In this document: piece by piece, positions 17,081 through 27,267 of the stretch
Position numbering within the stretch: position 1 is the stretch's first letter
How the letters are laid out: each line of letters begins with the position of its first letter
Source of the DNA: Rhodobacteraceae bacterium F11138
Lineage (GTDB): Bacteria > Pseudomonadota > Alphaproteobacteria > Rhodobacterales > Rhodobacteraceae
Assembly (NCBI GenBank): GCA_016521575.1
Contig: JAEKDP010000010.1
Coordinates: 62,001-126,000 of the forward strand
Direction of reading: 5' to 3'
DNA: 64,000 bases
Position numbers and translations under genes: made by a program
The notes under the pieces: model-generated
What the model was told of the DNA's origin: nothing
The model's database searches: none
The model's input: the letters and a program-made list of their open reading frames with translations, nothing else

Positions 17081-17676
17081 GGGGTGGGGGTCAGCGGTGC
17101 GGTGAAATCCGCGGGTTTCGCTATGGCGCGATCCAGACGGCGGTGATACTCGGCGCGTTCGAGTTCGATCCCACCCAGACTGGCCAGATGGTCGGTCAGA
17201 AACTGTGTGTCGAACAGTTCGAACCCGGCTTGTTGCAACCTGTCGACCAGATAGGCCAGAGCGATTTTTGACGCGTCCGTCCGGCGCGAAAACATGCTTT
17301 CGCCAAAAAATGCGGCACCGATCGCCACGCCATAGACGCCGCCGATCAAGTCATCCGCTTCCCATACTTCGAGCGAATGGCAATAGCCGCTGTGGTATAG
17401 CGCCACATAATGCCGCCGGATTTCTGTGCTGATCCAGGTTTCCACCCGATCCGCGCATCCGTCCACGACCCCTTCGAAATCGCGGTTGATCGTGATGTCA
17501 AACCGGGCGTTGCGCAAGCGGCGGCGCAGCGAACGCGAGATATGAAAGCCGTTCAAAGGCATGATCCCGCGTATCTTGGGATCGACCCAGAACACTTCGG
17601 CGTCGTCGCGGTGTTCGGCCATCGGAAAGATTCCGACGGCATAGCCACGCAACAGCTGTTCGGGCGTCAATGCCAT
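17044..17676 (-). CDS. aat: Leucyl/phenylalanyl-tRNA--protein transferase
   Basis: A 210-residue GNAT-fold enzyme that adds Leu or Phe to proteins with N-terminal Arg/Lys, making them N-degrons for ClpS/ClpAP. Signature elements are 'LLRGYAVGIFPMAEHRDDAEVFWVDPKIRGIMPL', 'HVALYHSG'-like 'HYVALYHSGYCHSLEVWE', 'GGVYGVAIGAAFFGESMFSRRTDASKIAL' and 'FELFDTQFLTDHLASLGG'. It follows accC by 46 bases in the leftward accB-accC-aat group. Its 3' end overlaps the DUF2155 gene convergently by 37 bases, which is unusual. Confidence 0.95.
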   Translation of the reverse strand: MALTPEQLLRGYAVGIFPMAEHRDDAEVFWVDPKIRGIMPLNGFHISRSLRRRLRNARFDITINRDFEGVVDGCADRVETWISTEIRRHYVALYHSGYCHSLEVWEADDLIGGVYGVAIGAAFFGESMFSRRTDASKIALAYLVDRLQQAGFELFDTQFLTDHLASLGGIELERAEYHRRLDRAIAKPADFTAPLTPTPYEVIQRNTQTS

Positions 17677-17722
17677 TCCCGTGGTTCCCGATCAGCCTGA
17701 AACCAGAGACATGCACATGCGC

Positions 17723-19075
17723 CTAGCCGTCGCCGAGATGAGATTGCAGCCAATGTTCCAGCCAGTGGATATTGTAGTTCCCGCTGTGAATGTCCGGATC
17801 CTGCAACAGCGCGTGAAACAGGGGAACGGTGGTGTCGACACCGTCCACGATCAGCTCTCCCAGTGCGCGGTGCAGTCGGGCCAGGGCCTCGGGGCGATCC
17901 CGGCCGTGAACGATCAGCTTGCCGATCAGGCTGTCGTAATAGGGCGGGATCGTATATCCGTCATACAGCGCGGAATCCATCCGGACACCCAGCCCGCCGG
18001 GCGCGTGATATTGGGTGATGGGCCCGGGACAGGGTGTGAAATTTGGCAGTTTTTCGGCGTTGATGCGGATCTCGATGGCATGGCCGTTGATCTGCAGATC
18101 GTCCTGAGAGAAGGACATCGGCAGACCGGAGGCGACCCGGATCTGCTCGCGGACCAGATCGACGCCGAAAATGCCCTCGGTGACAGGGTGTTCCACCTGC
18201 AGCCTGGTGTTCATCTCGATAAAGTAGAATTCGCCGTTCTCGTAGAGAAATTCGATGGTCCCGGCGCCGATGTAATTGATCTTGGCGACCGCATCGGCAC
18301 AGACCTTGCCGATCCGGGCGCGCTCTTGGGCGGTGATCGCGGGGCCGGGGGCTTCTTCGAACACTTTCTGGTGGCGGCGTTGCAATGAACAATCCCGTTC
18401 GCCCAGATGCACCGCCTTTCCCTTGCCGTCGCCAAAGACCTGAATTTCGATATGGCGCGGCGTGGTCAGGTATTTTTCGATATAGACTTCGTCATTGCCA
18501 AAGTTGCTTTTGCCTTCGGCGCGGGCGGTCTGGAACGCGGATTTCATGTCGGCAGCGGTTTGCGCCACCTTCATGCCCTTGCCGCCCCCACCGGCAGTGG
18601 CCTTGATGATGACAGGATAACCGATCTCGGCCCCGATGCGTTCGGCGTCTTCCAGCGTCGCCACCCCGCCGTCGCTGCCCGGCACACAGGGCACGCCAAG
18701 TGCCTTCATCGTGTCCTTGGCGGTGATCTTGTCGCCCATGATGCGAATGTGTTCCGCTGTCGGGCCGATGAAGGTCAGCCCGTGATCCTCGACAATCTGC
18801 ACGAAATTCGCGTTCTCGGACAGAAAGCCATAGCCAGGATGGATCGCTTGTGCGCCGCTGACTTCGCAGGCGGATATGATGGCCGGGAACGAAAGATAGC
18901 TTTGCGGGCTGGGGGGCGGGCCGATACACACCGATTCATCGGCCATGCGCACATGCATCGCATCGCTGTCGGCGGTCGAATGCACGGCAACGGTTGCGAT
19001 GCCCATTTCCCGTGCCGCGCGGACCACGCGCAGGGCGATCTCTCCGCGGTTGGCGATCAGAATCTTGTCAAACAT
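17723..19075 (-). CDS. accC: Acetyl-CoA carboxylase biotin carboxylase subunit
   Basis: A 450-residue ATP-grasp enzyme that carboxylates the biotin of AccB, the first half-reaction of malonyl-CoA synthesis. Family blocks are '[22 protein letters not shown]', '[13 protein letters not shown]', the glycine loop '[13 protein letters not shown]', '[17 protein letters not shown]', and '[22 protein letters not shown]'. Its length and lack of a biotinyl domain separate it from pccA at 44 kb, which carries one. Nine bases downstream of accB. Confidence 0.97.
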   Translation of the reverse strand: MFDKILIANRGEIALRVVRAAREMGIATVAVHSTADSDAMHVRMADESVCIGPPPSPQSYLSFPAIISACEVSGAQAIHPGYGFLSENANFVQIVEDHGLTFIGPTAEHIRIMGDKITAKDTMKALGVPCVPGSDGGVATLEDAERIGAEIGYPVIIKATAGGGGKGMKVAQTAADMKSAFQTARAEGKSNFGNDEVYIEKYLTTPRHIEIQVFGDGKGKAVHLGERDCSLQRRHQKVFEEAPGPAITAQERARIGKVCADAVAKINYIGAGTIEFLYENGEFYFIEMNTRLQVEHPVTEGIFGVDLVREQIRVASGLPMSFSQDDLQINGHAIEIRINAEKLPNFTPCPGPITQYHAPGGLGVRMDSALYDGYTIPPYYDSLIGKLIVHGRDRPEALARLHRALGELIVDGVDTTVPLFHALLQDPDIHSGNYNIHWLEHWLQSHLGDG

Positions 19076-19084
19076 GCGGATGCC

Positions 19085-19576
19085 CTATTCGATGATGACC
19101 AGCGGGGTGCCGTATTCAACGGCGGCACCGTCTTCGATCAGGATCCGTTTCACGGTGCCCGATTTCGGGGCCGGAATGTGATTCATCGTCTTCATGGCTT
19201 CGACGATCAGCAATGTGTCGCCTTCACTGACGCTGGCCCCGACGCTGACAAAGGCGGGGGCGTCCGGTTCCGGCTGCATGTATGCCGTGCCGACCATCGG
19301 CGACAATACGGCGCCCGGATGACCGGCGGGATCATCGGATTCGGTGGCGGCCTGTGTTGCGGGGGCTGCGCTGACGCTGGGGGCGGGGGCAACCGGGGCG
19401 GCGGCGACCGCAACCGGCGCGGGGGCTGCCGGAGACATGCGGCTGACGCGCACATTCAGGCTGTCGTCTTCGCCGTAGTCGCGTTTGACCTGCAATTCCG
19501 TAAGGTCGTTTTCGCGCAGCAATTCGGCCAGGGCCTTGATGAATGCCACGTCCGACTCGTGTTTGGTGTCTGTCAT
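19085..19576 (-). CDS. accB: Acetyl-CoA carboxylase biotin carboxyl carrier protein
   Basis: A 163-residue BCCP. An N-terminal domain (1-47) is joined by an Ala/Pro-rich linker (about 48-86) to a biotinyl domain (about 88-163). The biotin-accepting lysine is K129 in '[10 protein letters not shown]' (a T replaces the second M of the common AMKM motif). It carries CO2 from AccC to the carboxyltransferase AccAD. ATG 19576. The 3-dehydroquinase gene that often precedes accB is not here. Confidence 0.96.
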   Translation of the reverse strand: MTDTKHESDVAFIKALAELLRENDLTELQVKRDYGEDDSLNVRVSRMSPAAPAPVAVAAAPVAPAPSVSAAPATQAATESDDPAGHPGAVLSPMVGTAYMQPEPDAPAFVSVGASVSEGDTLLIVEAMKTMNHIPAPKSGTVKRILIEDGAAVEYGTPLVIIE

Positions 19577-19809
19577 GATGTCCTCGACCGGTTCCGCTGT
19601 TCCCGTCTGTTCGCGGGTTTTCTCATAGTCGGCTTATAGGCCAAGGTGGAGCCAGTGAAAAGCGCCCTCGGTGGCCGGCAACATGACCGCACCGGCAAAC
19701 GGAATTGAAGGCGGCCATGTTTGGTGCCTAATATCGACGGCACACAGGACAAGGTTGGTATCATGTATCAGGGAACTGGCGGTTTTCATGCGTGCAAGGG
19801 GCGCCGGAC

Positions 19810-21327
19810 ATGAACCTGGGCAACTGGCTGTATCGGCAGGCCATGGCCAATCCCCGCCGTCCCGCGCTGTTTCTGGGCAAGGACATGATAGAGGACTACG
19901 GTGGCTTTCACGACCGCGCCGCCCGTCTGGCGCAGTGGTTTTTGGACCAAGGCGTGTCGCCCGGTGACCGAGTCGCGATTTTCATGAAGAACTGCCCCGA
20001 TTACCTGATCGTTCAATATGCGGCCTGGTACGCCGGTGCGGTCGTGGTGCCGATCAACGCCAAGCTGCATGGCCGCGAGGCCGCGTTCATCATCCGCGAT
20101 GCCGGGGCCAGCCTGACCATGACCGACTGGGATCTGGGCGATGTTCTGGCCGGGGCAGAGATCCCCGGACGGATTGTTTCGGTCGGCGGGGCCGAATACG
20201 GGCGCGGTCTGCAGGCCAGGCCCCTGGCTACTCCGGTCGCGCGCCGCGCCGACGATCTGGCCTGGTTGTTCTATACTTCGGGAACCACCGGGCGGCCCAA
20301 GGGGGTGATGATCAGCAACCGGATGCTGATCGCGATGTCGCTGGCCTATGTGACGGATGTGGATGCGGTCACCCGTGAGGACAGTGTGATCTATGCCGCG
20401 CCAATGAGCCACGGCGCGGGGCTGTACAACATGATCCACGTTCTGATGGGGGCGCGGCATGTCTGTCCCCTGTCCGCAGGCTTTGATGCGGCCGAGATTT
20501 TCGATCTCGCCGGACATTTCGAACGTGCCCAGATGTTTGCCGCGCCGACGATGGTGAAACGGATGACAGATACCGCACGGGAGACGGGCGCGACGGGCAG
20601 GGGGCTGCGTACCGTGGTCTATGCGGGCGGGCCGATGTACAACGCCGACATCATCGCGGCGGTACGGCAGTTCGGGCCTGTTTTCGTGCAGGTGTACGGG
20701 CAGGGTGAATGTCCGATGGGCATCACGGCGCTATCGCGCCAGGACGTGACCGACCGGAGTTCCGCGAACTGGCAGCAGCGTCTGGCCAGTGTGGGGCGCG
20801 CGCAAGCCCCGGTTGAGGTTCAGATCGGCGACAGCCGGGGACGCCCGTTGCCGCCCGGGGAACATGGCGAAATCATGGTGCGGGGCGATGTGGTAATGCC
20901 GGGCTATTGGCGCAATCCCGAAGCGACGCGCAAGACCCTGGTCGACGGCTGGCTGATGACCGGCGACATGGGGTTCATCGATGCGCAGGGCTATGTCACC
21001 TTGCAGGACCGCTCGAAGGATCTGATCATTTCGGGCGGCTCCAATGTCTATCCGCGCGAGGTCGAAGAAATTCTGCTGACCCATGAACAGGTCGAAGAGG
21101 TTTCAGTGGTCGGGCAGGCAGACCCGGAATGGGGCGAAATCGTAGTGGCCTTTGTGGTCGGAAAGGCGTGTTGGGCGGATCTGGACCGTTTGTGCACGGA
21201 AAATATCGCCCGGTTCAAACGACCCCGACGCTATGTGCGGCTGCGCGAACTGCCAAAGAACAATTATGGCAAGATACTCAAGACCGACCTGCGCGCCCGG
21301 CTAAAGCACGAGGCGGACGCCGACTGA
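19810..21327 (+). CDS. AMP-dependent acyl-CoA synthetase
   Basis: A 505-residue ANL-superfamily ligase that activates a carboxylic acid via an acyl-AMP to the CoA thioester. Motifs are the P-loop 'LFYTSGTTGRPKGVMIS' (about 153-169), 'YGQGECPM' (A5 motif), 'TGDMGFIDAQGYVTLQDRSKDLIISGGSNVYPREVEE' (hinge) and the catalytic C-terminal lysine in 'PKNNYGKILK'. The ATG at 19810 has AAGGGG upstream; a GTG at 19792 is less likely. Chain-length or aromatic specificity cannot be read from sequence. It converges on the liv-type importer, which may supply its substrate (inference). Confidence 0.88.
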   Translation: MNLGNWLYRQAMANPRRPALFLGKDMIEDYGGFHDRAARLAQWFLDQGVSPGDRVAIFMKNCPDYLIVQYAAWYAGAVVVPINAKLHGREAAFIIRDAGASLTMTDWDLGDVLAGAEIPGRIVSVGGAEYGRGLQARPLATPVARRADDLAWLFYTSGTTGRPKGVMISNRMLIAMSLAYVTDVDAVTREDSVIYAAPMSHGAGLYNMIHVLMGARHVCPLSAGFDAAEIFDLAGHFERAQMFAAPTMVKRMTDTARETGATGRGLRTVVYAGGPMYNADIIAAVRQFGPVFVQVYGQGECPMGITALSRQDVTDRSSANWQQRLASVGRAQAPVEVQIGDSRGRPLPPGEHGEIMVRGDVVMPGYWRNPEATRKTLVDGWLMTGDMGFIDAQGYVTLQDRSKDLIISGGSNVYPREVEEILLTHEQVEEVSVVGQADPEWGEIVVAFVVGKACWADLDRLCTENIARFKRPRRYVRLRELPKNNYGKILKTDLRARLKHEADAD

Positions 21328-21406
21328 CCCGCGCAGGTGGCGCGGTCGGTGTCGGTGGACAACTCCGGGGGCCACGACGGATCGGCGGCGGTCCCGGCAC
21401 GCCGGA

Positions 21407-21667
21407 TCAGCCGTCTTCCTGGGACTCCAGTTCCGTCGCCTGTTGTTCCAGTATTTCCATGATCTTGATCTGCATGACCGAAGGCGGCGCGGTATTTGCT
21501 TCGTCCTTCGTATCCCGTTGCCCGGACTGGAATTCGCGCGAGGTTTCGCTTTCGGACGGGGGGGTAACCTGTTGCCCCGTGCTTGCCTTTTCGGGTTCCG
21601 GCGGCAACGAGGCGGGATGCCCTGTTGGCTGCGGCGCCATGGCGGGCAGTGCGATAGAGATATTCAT
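21407..21667 (-). CDS. Hypothetical protein, low-complexity, charged
   Basis: An 86-residue frame starting at ATG 21667 with CTGGAG eight bases upstream. The protein begins 'MNISIALPAMAPQPTGHPASLPPEPEKAS', is rich in P, E, Q, S and T, and ends with a possible short amphipathic helix 'VMQIKIMEILEQQATELESQ'. No family recognised. It stands alone between the acyl-CoA synthetase (convergent) and livF. The ribosome site supports it, but the skewed composition means it could be spurious. Confidence 0.4.
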   Translation of the reverse strand: MNISIALPAMAPQPTGHPASLPPEPEKASTGQQVTPPSESETSREFQSGQRDTKDEANTAPPSVMQIKIMEILEQQATELESQEDG

Positions 21668-21936
21668 TGTATGCTCCAGTATTCGCGATGGAGCCCTCAC
21701 CCGGCCACTATTCTGGGCCGCAAAAGATTAACGAATTCTGAACACCGAGCGGCGGCACCGGCGGTCAGCGGACAAGACGCCTGAAAAAACGGATCGCATT
21801 CCAGCGCAAATCCAGAGGTTTCGCGCCAAATTTGGATCACCTGCTGCGGTCTGGAATTGAACGTTTCAAACAGGGTGGGCAATGGCAAAGGCGTCCGTCG
21901 GGGCGCGATACGCGATCACGGACCATTTCCGATGCT

Positions 21937-22692
21937 TCAGATCGCCAGATATTCGGCCCGCAGTTCCTGGTTTTCCAGAACCTCGGCGGCCGAGCCGTCA
22001 AAGACAATGCCTCCGGTGTCCAGGATCACAGCCCGATCCGCCAGTTCCAGCGCGCGCACCGCATTCTGTTCGACGATGACCGTGGTCATGCCCTGTTCCT
22101 TGATATGAATCAGGGTTTTTTCGATCTCGTCCACGATCACGGGGGCCAGACCCTCATAGGGTTCGTCCAGAAGCAAGACCTTGATATCGCGCGCCAAAGC
22201 GCGGGCGATGGCCAACATCTGCTGTTCGCCCCCCGACAGGGTCACGCCCTCTTGTGCGCGTCGTTCGCCCAGTCGGGGGAACAGTTCATACAGCCGCTCG
22301 ATGGACCAGCCGATCGGGGGCGCGATCTGGGCCAGTTTCAGGTTTTCTTCCACCGTGAGCCCGGCAATGATGCGCCTGTCCTCGGGAACCAGCCCCAGCC
22401 CGGCGATTGCCGCTTCGTGGCTCGCCATTCGGTGCAGCGGCTGATGATCCAGCCAGATTTCACCATGCCGCACCTGCGGATCGCCCAGTCGGGCAATCGA
22501 ACGCAGGGTCGATGTCTTGCCCGCGCCGTTGCGCCCCAGCAGCGCGAGGATCTCGCCTTCGTGTACGTTGAATGTGATGCCCTGCACGATATAGCTTTCG
22601 CCATAGTAGGCGTGCACATCCCAGACCGACAGAAAGGCCGGCGCGGTCTGGGCCATGTTGGCGTTCTTGGAAAAGTCGGGTTTGACGTTCAT
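21937..22692 (-). CDS. livF: Branched-chain-type ABC transporter ATP-binding protein (LivF-like)
   Basis: A 251-residue ABC ATPase of the HAAT (hydrophobic amino acid) family. Walker A is 'LLGRNGAGKTS', the signature 'VTLSGGEQQMLAIARALA', Walker B 'KVLLLDEPYEGLAPVI' and the switch region 'TTVIVEQN'. LivF proteins are distinguished from LivG by this short C-terminus and the 'YG.S.I..G' start (here 'YYGESYIVQGITF'). Last gene of the leftward SBP-livH-livM-livG-livF operon; 12 bases after livG. The transported substrate is unknown. Confidence 0.92.
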   Translation of the reverse strand: MNVKPDFSKNANMAQTAPAFLSVWDVHAYYGESYIVQGITFNVHEGEILALLGRNGAGKTSTLRSIARLGDPQVRHGEIWLDHQPLHRMASHEAAIAGLGLVPEDRRIIAGLTVEENLKLAQIAPPIGWSIERLYELFPRLGERRAQEGVTLSGGEQQMLAIARALARDIKVLLLDEPYEGLAPVIVDEIEKTLIHIKEQGMTTVIVEQNAVRALELADRAVILDTGGIVFDGSAAEVLENQELRAEYLAI

Positions 22693-22704
22693 GCGACGGC
22701 TCCT

Positions 22705-23460
22705 CTAGGCGCTTTCACCAAGATACGCTTCGCGCACCTTGGGATGGCCCTTGATGTTTTCCGGGGTGTCCTCGACCAGTGGGGTGCCTTGCGCCAGCAC
22801 GGTGATCCGCTCGGCCAGGCTGAAGACCACATGCATGTCGTGCTCGATGATCGCGATCGTGATGTCGCGTTCGTCCTTGATCTGTTTGAGCAGGTCGATG
22901 GTGTTGTTGGTGTCGGCGCGCGCCATTCCGGCGGTGGGTTCGTCCAGCAGCAGCAGGCGGGGTTGCTGCGACAGGCACATGCCGATTTCCAGCCGCCGCT
23001 TGTCGCCGCGCGACAGTGACGCGGCAAGCATCTCGCGCTTGTCGATCATGTTCATGTCGGCCAGCATTGCTTCGGCCTGCTCCAGCACATCGCGTTGCGA
23101 GCGGATCGATGTCAGCGCGTTCATTTCGAACGCGCCGTCGCGTTTGGCAAAACAGGGGATCATCATGTTTTCCATGACGGTGAGGTCGCCGAATATCTCG
23201 GGGGTCTGGAACACGCGGCTGATGCCCATCTGGTTGATTTCATAGGGCGCGCGGCCCAGCACGGATTGCCCGTCGAACATGACGCTGCCGGTGTCGGGGA
23301 TGAGTTTGCCGACAAGGCAGTTCAGCAATGTGGATTTGCCTGCGCCGTTCGGCCCGATGATCGCGTGCACGGTGTTCTCTGCCACCGACAGGTTCACATC
23401 TCCCAGGGCCTGCAATCCGCCGAACCGCTTGTTCACGCCTTTGACTTCAAGAATACTCAT
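22705..23460 (-). CDS. livG: Branched-chain-type ABC transporter ATP-binding protein (LivG-like)
   Basis: A 251-residue ABC ATPase of the same importer. Walker A 'IIGPNGAGKSTLLN', signature 'LSRGDKRRLEIGMCL' (a D-K variant of the usual SGGQ-type loop), Walker B 'RLLLLDEPTAGMA', and the LivG-typical 'IEHDMHVVFSLAERITVLAQGT'. The ATG at 23460 has GGGAG eight bases upstream; a GTG nine bases earlier (23469) is in frame. It pairs with LivF to energise the LivHM channel. Confidence 0.91.
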   Translation of the reverse strand: MSILEVKGVNKRFGGLQALGDVNLSVAENTVHAIIGPNGAGKSTLLNCLVGKLIPDTGSVMFDGQSVLGRAPYEINQMGISRVFQTPEIFGDLTVMENMMIPCFAKRDGAFEMNALTSIRSQRDVLEQAEAMLADMNMIDKREMLAASLSRGDKRRLEIGMCLSQQPRLLLLDEPTAGMARADTNNTIDLLKQIKDERDITIAIIEHDMHVVFSLAERITVLAQGTPLVEDTPENIKGHPKVREAYLGESA

Positions 23461-23472
23461 TGGCTGCACTCC

Positions 23473-24666
23473 CTATTCCGCCGGTTCGGTCTTGCTGGTG
23501 GCGGTGTCGGCCTTGGCCGATTTGCGCCCGCGTACCCAGGCCGCGATGCGCTGTCCCCCTTCGACCAGGCCGCCCGGCAGGAAAATCACCACCAGCATGA
23601 ACAGGATACCCAGCGTCAGATGCCAGCCTTTGCCGATGAACGGATGGACGAGAAAGACCATGAAGTCTTCCAGCCCGTCCGGCATGAAGGCAAACCATTG
23701 ATGCAGCACCGTGTCGTTGATCTTGGAGAATATGTTCTCGAAGTACTTGATGAAACCGGCCCCGAGGATCGGGCCGATCAAGGTGCCGGCCCCGCCCAGG
23801 ATGGTCATCAGAACGACTTCGCCGCTGGCGGTCCATTGCATCCGCTCGGCCCCGGCCAGCGGGTCCATAGACGCCATCAGCCCCCCGGCCAGACCGGCAT
23901 ACATGCCTGATATGACAAAGGCGGCCAGCGTATAGGGACGTGTGTTCAGGCCGGTGAAGTTCATTCTCTGCTGGTTGGATTTCACGGCTTTCAGCATCAG
24001 CCCAAAGGGTGAACGGAAGATGCGGATCGACAGATAAACCGCAATCAGCATGATCAGCGCGCACATGTAGTATCCGGCGTTGAAGTCGAACGACCAGGGG
24101 CCCAGATCCAGCGTATAGGTGGCCCGCATTTCCAACCCGAACAGGTTGGTGACGGTGGGGCTGTCCGGTCCCATCAGATACTGCGGATCGTCGGTATAGA
24201 CCTGCAAGCCGGTTTCGCCATTGGTGATCGGGGTCAGCACCGAATAGGCCAGCGCAAACGACATCTGGGCAAAAGCCAGCGTCAGGATCGAGAAATAGAT
24301 GCCCGAACGGCGCAGGCTGACATAGCCGATGATCACGGCGAAGAGCCCGGACACGATGACGGCCAGGATGATCGCCGGCAGTACGTTCATGCTGAGCAGC
24401 TTGAACATCCAGACCGCCGAATAGGATCCGACCCCCAGAAAGGCCGCGTGCCCGAAGGACAGGTATCCGGTCAGCCCGAACAGAATGTTGAACCCGACAG
24501 CGAAGATGCCGAAAATCACGAACCGTTGCATCAGGTCGGGATAGCCGGCGTTGAATTGCGCCATGGCCGATCCTTCGGGAAACGGGTTCAGGATGAACGG
24601 GGCAAACAGCGTCAGGGCGGCAACCACCAGCAACAGGATGGTATCACGTTTGGTCAATCCGAGCAT
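23473..24666 (-). CDS. livM: Branched-chain-type ABC transporter permease (LivM-like)
   Basis: A 397-residue permease with about ten hydrophobic helices. LivM-family signatures are '[21 protein letters not shown]' and '[23 protein letters not shown]'. Its charged, cytoplasmic C-terminus ends in '[14 protein letters not shown]'. With LivH it forms the membrane channel. Three bases separate it from livH, and livG starts 12 bases after its stop. Confidence 0.93.
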   Translation of the reverse strand: MLGLTKRDTILLLVVAALTLFAPFILNPFPEGSAMAQFNAGYPDLMQRFVIFGIFAVGFNILFGLTGYLSFGHAAFLGVGSYSAVWMFKLLSMNVLPAIILAVIVSGLFAVIIGYVSLRRSGIYFSILTLAFAQMSFALAYSVLTPITNGETGLQVYTDDPQYLMGPDSPTVTNLFGLEMRATYTLDLGPWSFDFNAGYYMCALIMLIAVYLSIRIFRSPFGLMLKAVKSNQQRMNFTGLNTRPYTLAAFVISGMYAGLAGGLMASMDPLAGAERMQWTASGEVVLMTILGGAGTLIGPILGAGFIKYFENIFSKINDTVLHQWFAFMPDGLEDFMVFLVHPFIGKGWHLTLGILFMLVVIFLPGGLVEGGQRIAAWVRGRKSAKADTATSKTEPAE

Positions 24667-24669
24667 GGT

Positions 24670-25701
24670 CTATTCCTCCATCACGCCCTTGCGGCCCATC
24701 AGGCCCCGCGGGCGGGTGAGCAGAATGATGATGGCCACCAGGTAGATGATGATCTGGTCGATGCCAGGCAGCAGGTTCTTGATCTGGTTCATGGACGCGA
24801 AGCTTTCCAGGATGCCCAGAAGGAAACCGGCCAGAACCGCCCCCGGAAGGCTGCCCATGCCGCCGACCACGACGACGACGAAGGACAGCACCAGAAAATC
24901 CATACCCATGTGGTAATTGGGCGAATTGATCGGCGCGTACATCACCCCCGCCAGCCCGGCCACGGCGGCGGCGATGCCGAACATGATCGTGAAACGGCGG
25001 TCGATATTGATGCCCAGCAGCCCCACGGTTTCACGGTCAGCCATGCCCGCGCGCACGACCATGCCGAAGGTGGTGAATTGCAGAAAGGCAAAAACCCCGC
25101 CGATGATCGCCGTGGCGAACAGGAAATAGACCAGCCGCCAGTAGGGGTAGATGATCGCATTGGGATCAAACCCCAGCAGGACGCCGAAATCCAGCGATCC
25201 GCGGAAGATCTCGGGCGCGCCCGTGGGGATCGGGTTGGCGCCGTAGAACAGCTTGATGATCTCCTGCAGGACAATGGCCAGCCCGAAGGTCACCAGGATC
25301 TGATCCGCATGGGGGCGGCTGTAGAAATGCTTGATCAGTCCGCGCTCCATGATGAAACCGACCAGCACCATGACCGGGATCGAGAACAGGATCGCCAGCG
25401 GCACCGACCAGTCGATGATCGCCGCGCCCAGGTTCGGGCCGAACCAGCTTTCGACATAGGTATTCTGCACCTTGAGCGGATTGCCCAGAAAATCTTTCTG
25501 GGTTGCGTCGATGGTGACATAGCTGATGGTCAGGATCTTGTTCAGGGTAACGGCACAGAAGGCACCGATCATGAACAGCGCGCCGTGGGCGAAATTGACC
25601 ACGCCCAGGGTGCCGAAGATCAGCGTCAGCCCCAGCGCGATCAGCGCATAGGCGGATCCCTTGTCCAGGCCGTTCAGAATTTGCAGGATGATTGCGTCCA
25701 T
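24670..25701 (-). CDS. livH: Branched-chain-type ABC transporter permease (LivH-like)
   Basis: A 343-residue permease. The start is set at ATG 25701 (MDAIILQILNGLDKGSAYALIALGLTLIFG), the classical LivH N-terminus; the open frame continues upstream without homology. Other signatures are 'GVVNFAHGALFMIGAF' and 'FVVVVVGGMGSLPGAVLAGFLLG'. Compared with E. coli LivH it has an extended loop after 'NTYVESWFGPNLGAAIIDW'. 88 bases downstream of the substrate-binding protein gene. Confidence 0.93.
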   Translation of the reverse strand: MDAIILQILNGLDKGSAYALIALGLTLIFGTLGVVNFAHGALFMIGAFCAVTLNKILTISYVTIDATQKDFLGNPLKVQNTYVESWFGPNLGAAIIDWSVPLAILFSIPVMVLVGFIMERGLIKHFYSRPHADQILVTFGLAIVLQEIIKLFYGANPIPTGAPEIFRGSLDFGVLLGFDPNAIIYPYWRLVYFLFATAIIGGVFAFLQFTTFGMVVRAGMADRETVGLLGINIDRRFTIMFGIAAAVAGLAGVMYAPINSPNYHMGMDFLVLSFVVVVVGGMGSLPGAVLAGFLLGILESFASMNQIKNLLPGIDQIIIYLVAIIILLTRPRGLMGRKGVMEE

Positions 25702-25789
25702 GGTCCCTACCTGTTGGTCTGGGAAATCGTCCGTTGCATGGCGGACGGTGTGGCCGGTCGCGAACGTGCGCGACCGGCGGTGTTCAGGT

Positions 25790-27136
25790 TCAGGCGCCGG
25801 GGTTGCATTTCCCCAGCTGGCCACCCGCGAACATCGGATGATCCGGCGGATAGGTGACCTGCGCGGCCGGCGTGACTTCGACAATCTCCAGCAGGTCGAA
25901 TTCGCTGGTCGGGTTTTCCTTGCCCCTCACCACCAGAACGTCCTTGAAACACTGGTGATCGGCAGCCCGGTACAGGGTCGGCCCGTTGCCCAGACCGTCG
26001 AATTCGAACCCTTCCAGGGCCTCGGCGACCGCACAGGGGTTGAACGACTTGGCCCGGGTCACCGCATCGGCATACAGCAGCGTCTGCACATAACAGGTGT
26101 GCGCCGCCTGACTGGGAGGGAAGCCGTATTTGGTGCCGAAGGATTTCACAAAGGCCTTGGAGGCATCGTCCTGCAGCGACCAGTGCCAGTTGGTGGACCC
26201 AAGGATACCCTTGACGTTCTCGCCCGCGCCCTTGGCCATCAGACGCGAATACAGCGGCACGACGATCTCGAAGTTCTTGCCGTTCACCTGCTTTTCGCGC
26301 AGGCCAAACTGCACGGCGTTGGTCAGCGAATTGACCATGTTGCCGCCATAGTGGTTCAGAATCAGCACATCGGCGCCCGAGTTCAGGACCGGCGCGATGT
26401 AGGAGCTGAAGTCGGTCGAGGCCAGCGGCGTCTTGACCTTGTTCACAGTCTCCCAGCCGATCGACTCGGTTCCCGCTACGATGGATTCTTCCATCGTCCA
26501 GCCCCAAGTGTAGTCGGCGGTCAGGTGATAGGCCTTGCGGTCGCCGCCATACAGCTTTTCCAGCACTGGGGTCAGCGCGGCAGCCGACATGTAGGCGTTG
26601 AAGAAATGACGGAACCCGTTGGCTTTCTTGTCCTTGCCGGTGGTGTCGTTGGAATGGGTCAGACCGGACATGAAGATCACGCCCGCTTCCTGGCACAGCC
26701 CCTGCACGGCGACAGCAACACCCGAGGATGAGCCGCCGGTAATCATGATCGCGCCGTCCTTTTCGATCATCGATTTGGCGCTGGCGCGGGCGGCGTCGGA
26801 TTTGGTCTGGGTGTCGCCGGTGACAAATTCCACCTTCTTGCCCAGGATTCCGCTGCCGTCGAGCGCCTGGGAACTGAAGGTGGGCATCATGCCGCCGTCG
26901 CCGCCGCCGTTCAGATGTTCGACCGCCAGTTCATAGGCGCGCAATTCGTCTGCGCCCTCGTCCGCATAGGGGCCGGTCTGCGGAACGTTGAAGCCCAGCG
27001 TCACCGTTCCGCCGGTCGGCTCGTTGGTGAACGCCGCCGCTGAGCTGGCTGTGAAGATCGTCGGCAGCGCAACGCCGGCGCCGGTGGCGGCACCTGTGCG
27101 CAGCAAGCCGCGACGTGTAAAGTTCGAGTTGGTCAT
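25790..27136 (-). CDS. ABC transporter substrate-binding protein, HAAT family
   Basis: A 448-residue periplasmic binding protein of the Peripla_BP_6 (LivK/AmiC/UrtA) group. The start at ATG 27136 follows GGGAGGAATTC. The N-terminus 'FTRRGLLRTGAATGAGVALP' looks like a Tat signal. The fold begins 'VTLGFNVPQTGPYADEGADELRAYELAVEHLN'. It is longer than LivK (about 370) and has extra cysteines ('CQEAG', 'HTCYVQ', 'NPCAVAEAL', 'KCNPGA'). The ligand is unknown; amides, urea, amino acids or short acids are all possible in this family. Divergent from the ScfR-type regulator. Confidence 0.88.
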   Translation of the reverse strand: MTNSNFTRRGLLRTGAATGAGVALPTIFTASSAAAFTNEPTGGTVTLGFNVPQTGPYADEGADELRAYELAVEHLNGGGDGGMMPTFSSQALDGSGILGKKVEFVTGDTQTKSDAARASAKSMIEKDGAIMITGGSSSGVAVAVQGLCQEAGVIFMSGLTHSNDTTGKDKKANGFRHFFNAYMSAAALTPVLEKLYGGDRKAYHLTADYTWGWTMEESIVAGTESIGWETVNKVKTPLASTDFSSYIAPVLNSGADVLILNHYGGNMVNSLTNAVQFGLREKQVNGKNFEIVVPLYSRLMAKGAGENVKGILGSTNWHWSLQDDASKAFVKSFGTKYGFPPSQAAHTCYVQTLLYADAVTRAKSFNPCAVAEALEGFEFDGLGNGPTLYRAADHQCFKDVLVVRGKENPTSEFDLLEIVEVTPAAQVTYPPDHPMFAGGQLGKCNPGA

Positions 27137-27267
27137 GAATTCCTCCCGTTTCATGAAATGGGCGGCGCGCCCTCCCTTGACGCGCTGCACGGGCACTTTC
27201 GTGCAAAATCAGTATTGGGCGCAGATGGAAAATTCCGCAATAAGCCCTTTGAAAGTCATGATTATTA

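Noticed and set aside
19573-19764. Short leftward frame upstream of accB
   Set aside because: No ribosome site; basic low-information composition typical of a shadow or leader.
24448-25857. Long rightward frame opposite livM and livH
   Set aside because: Asp/His/Gln-rich shadow of two permease genes; no hydrophobic or catalytic pattern.
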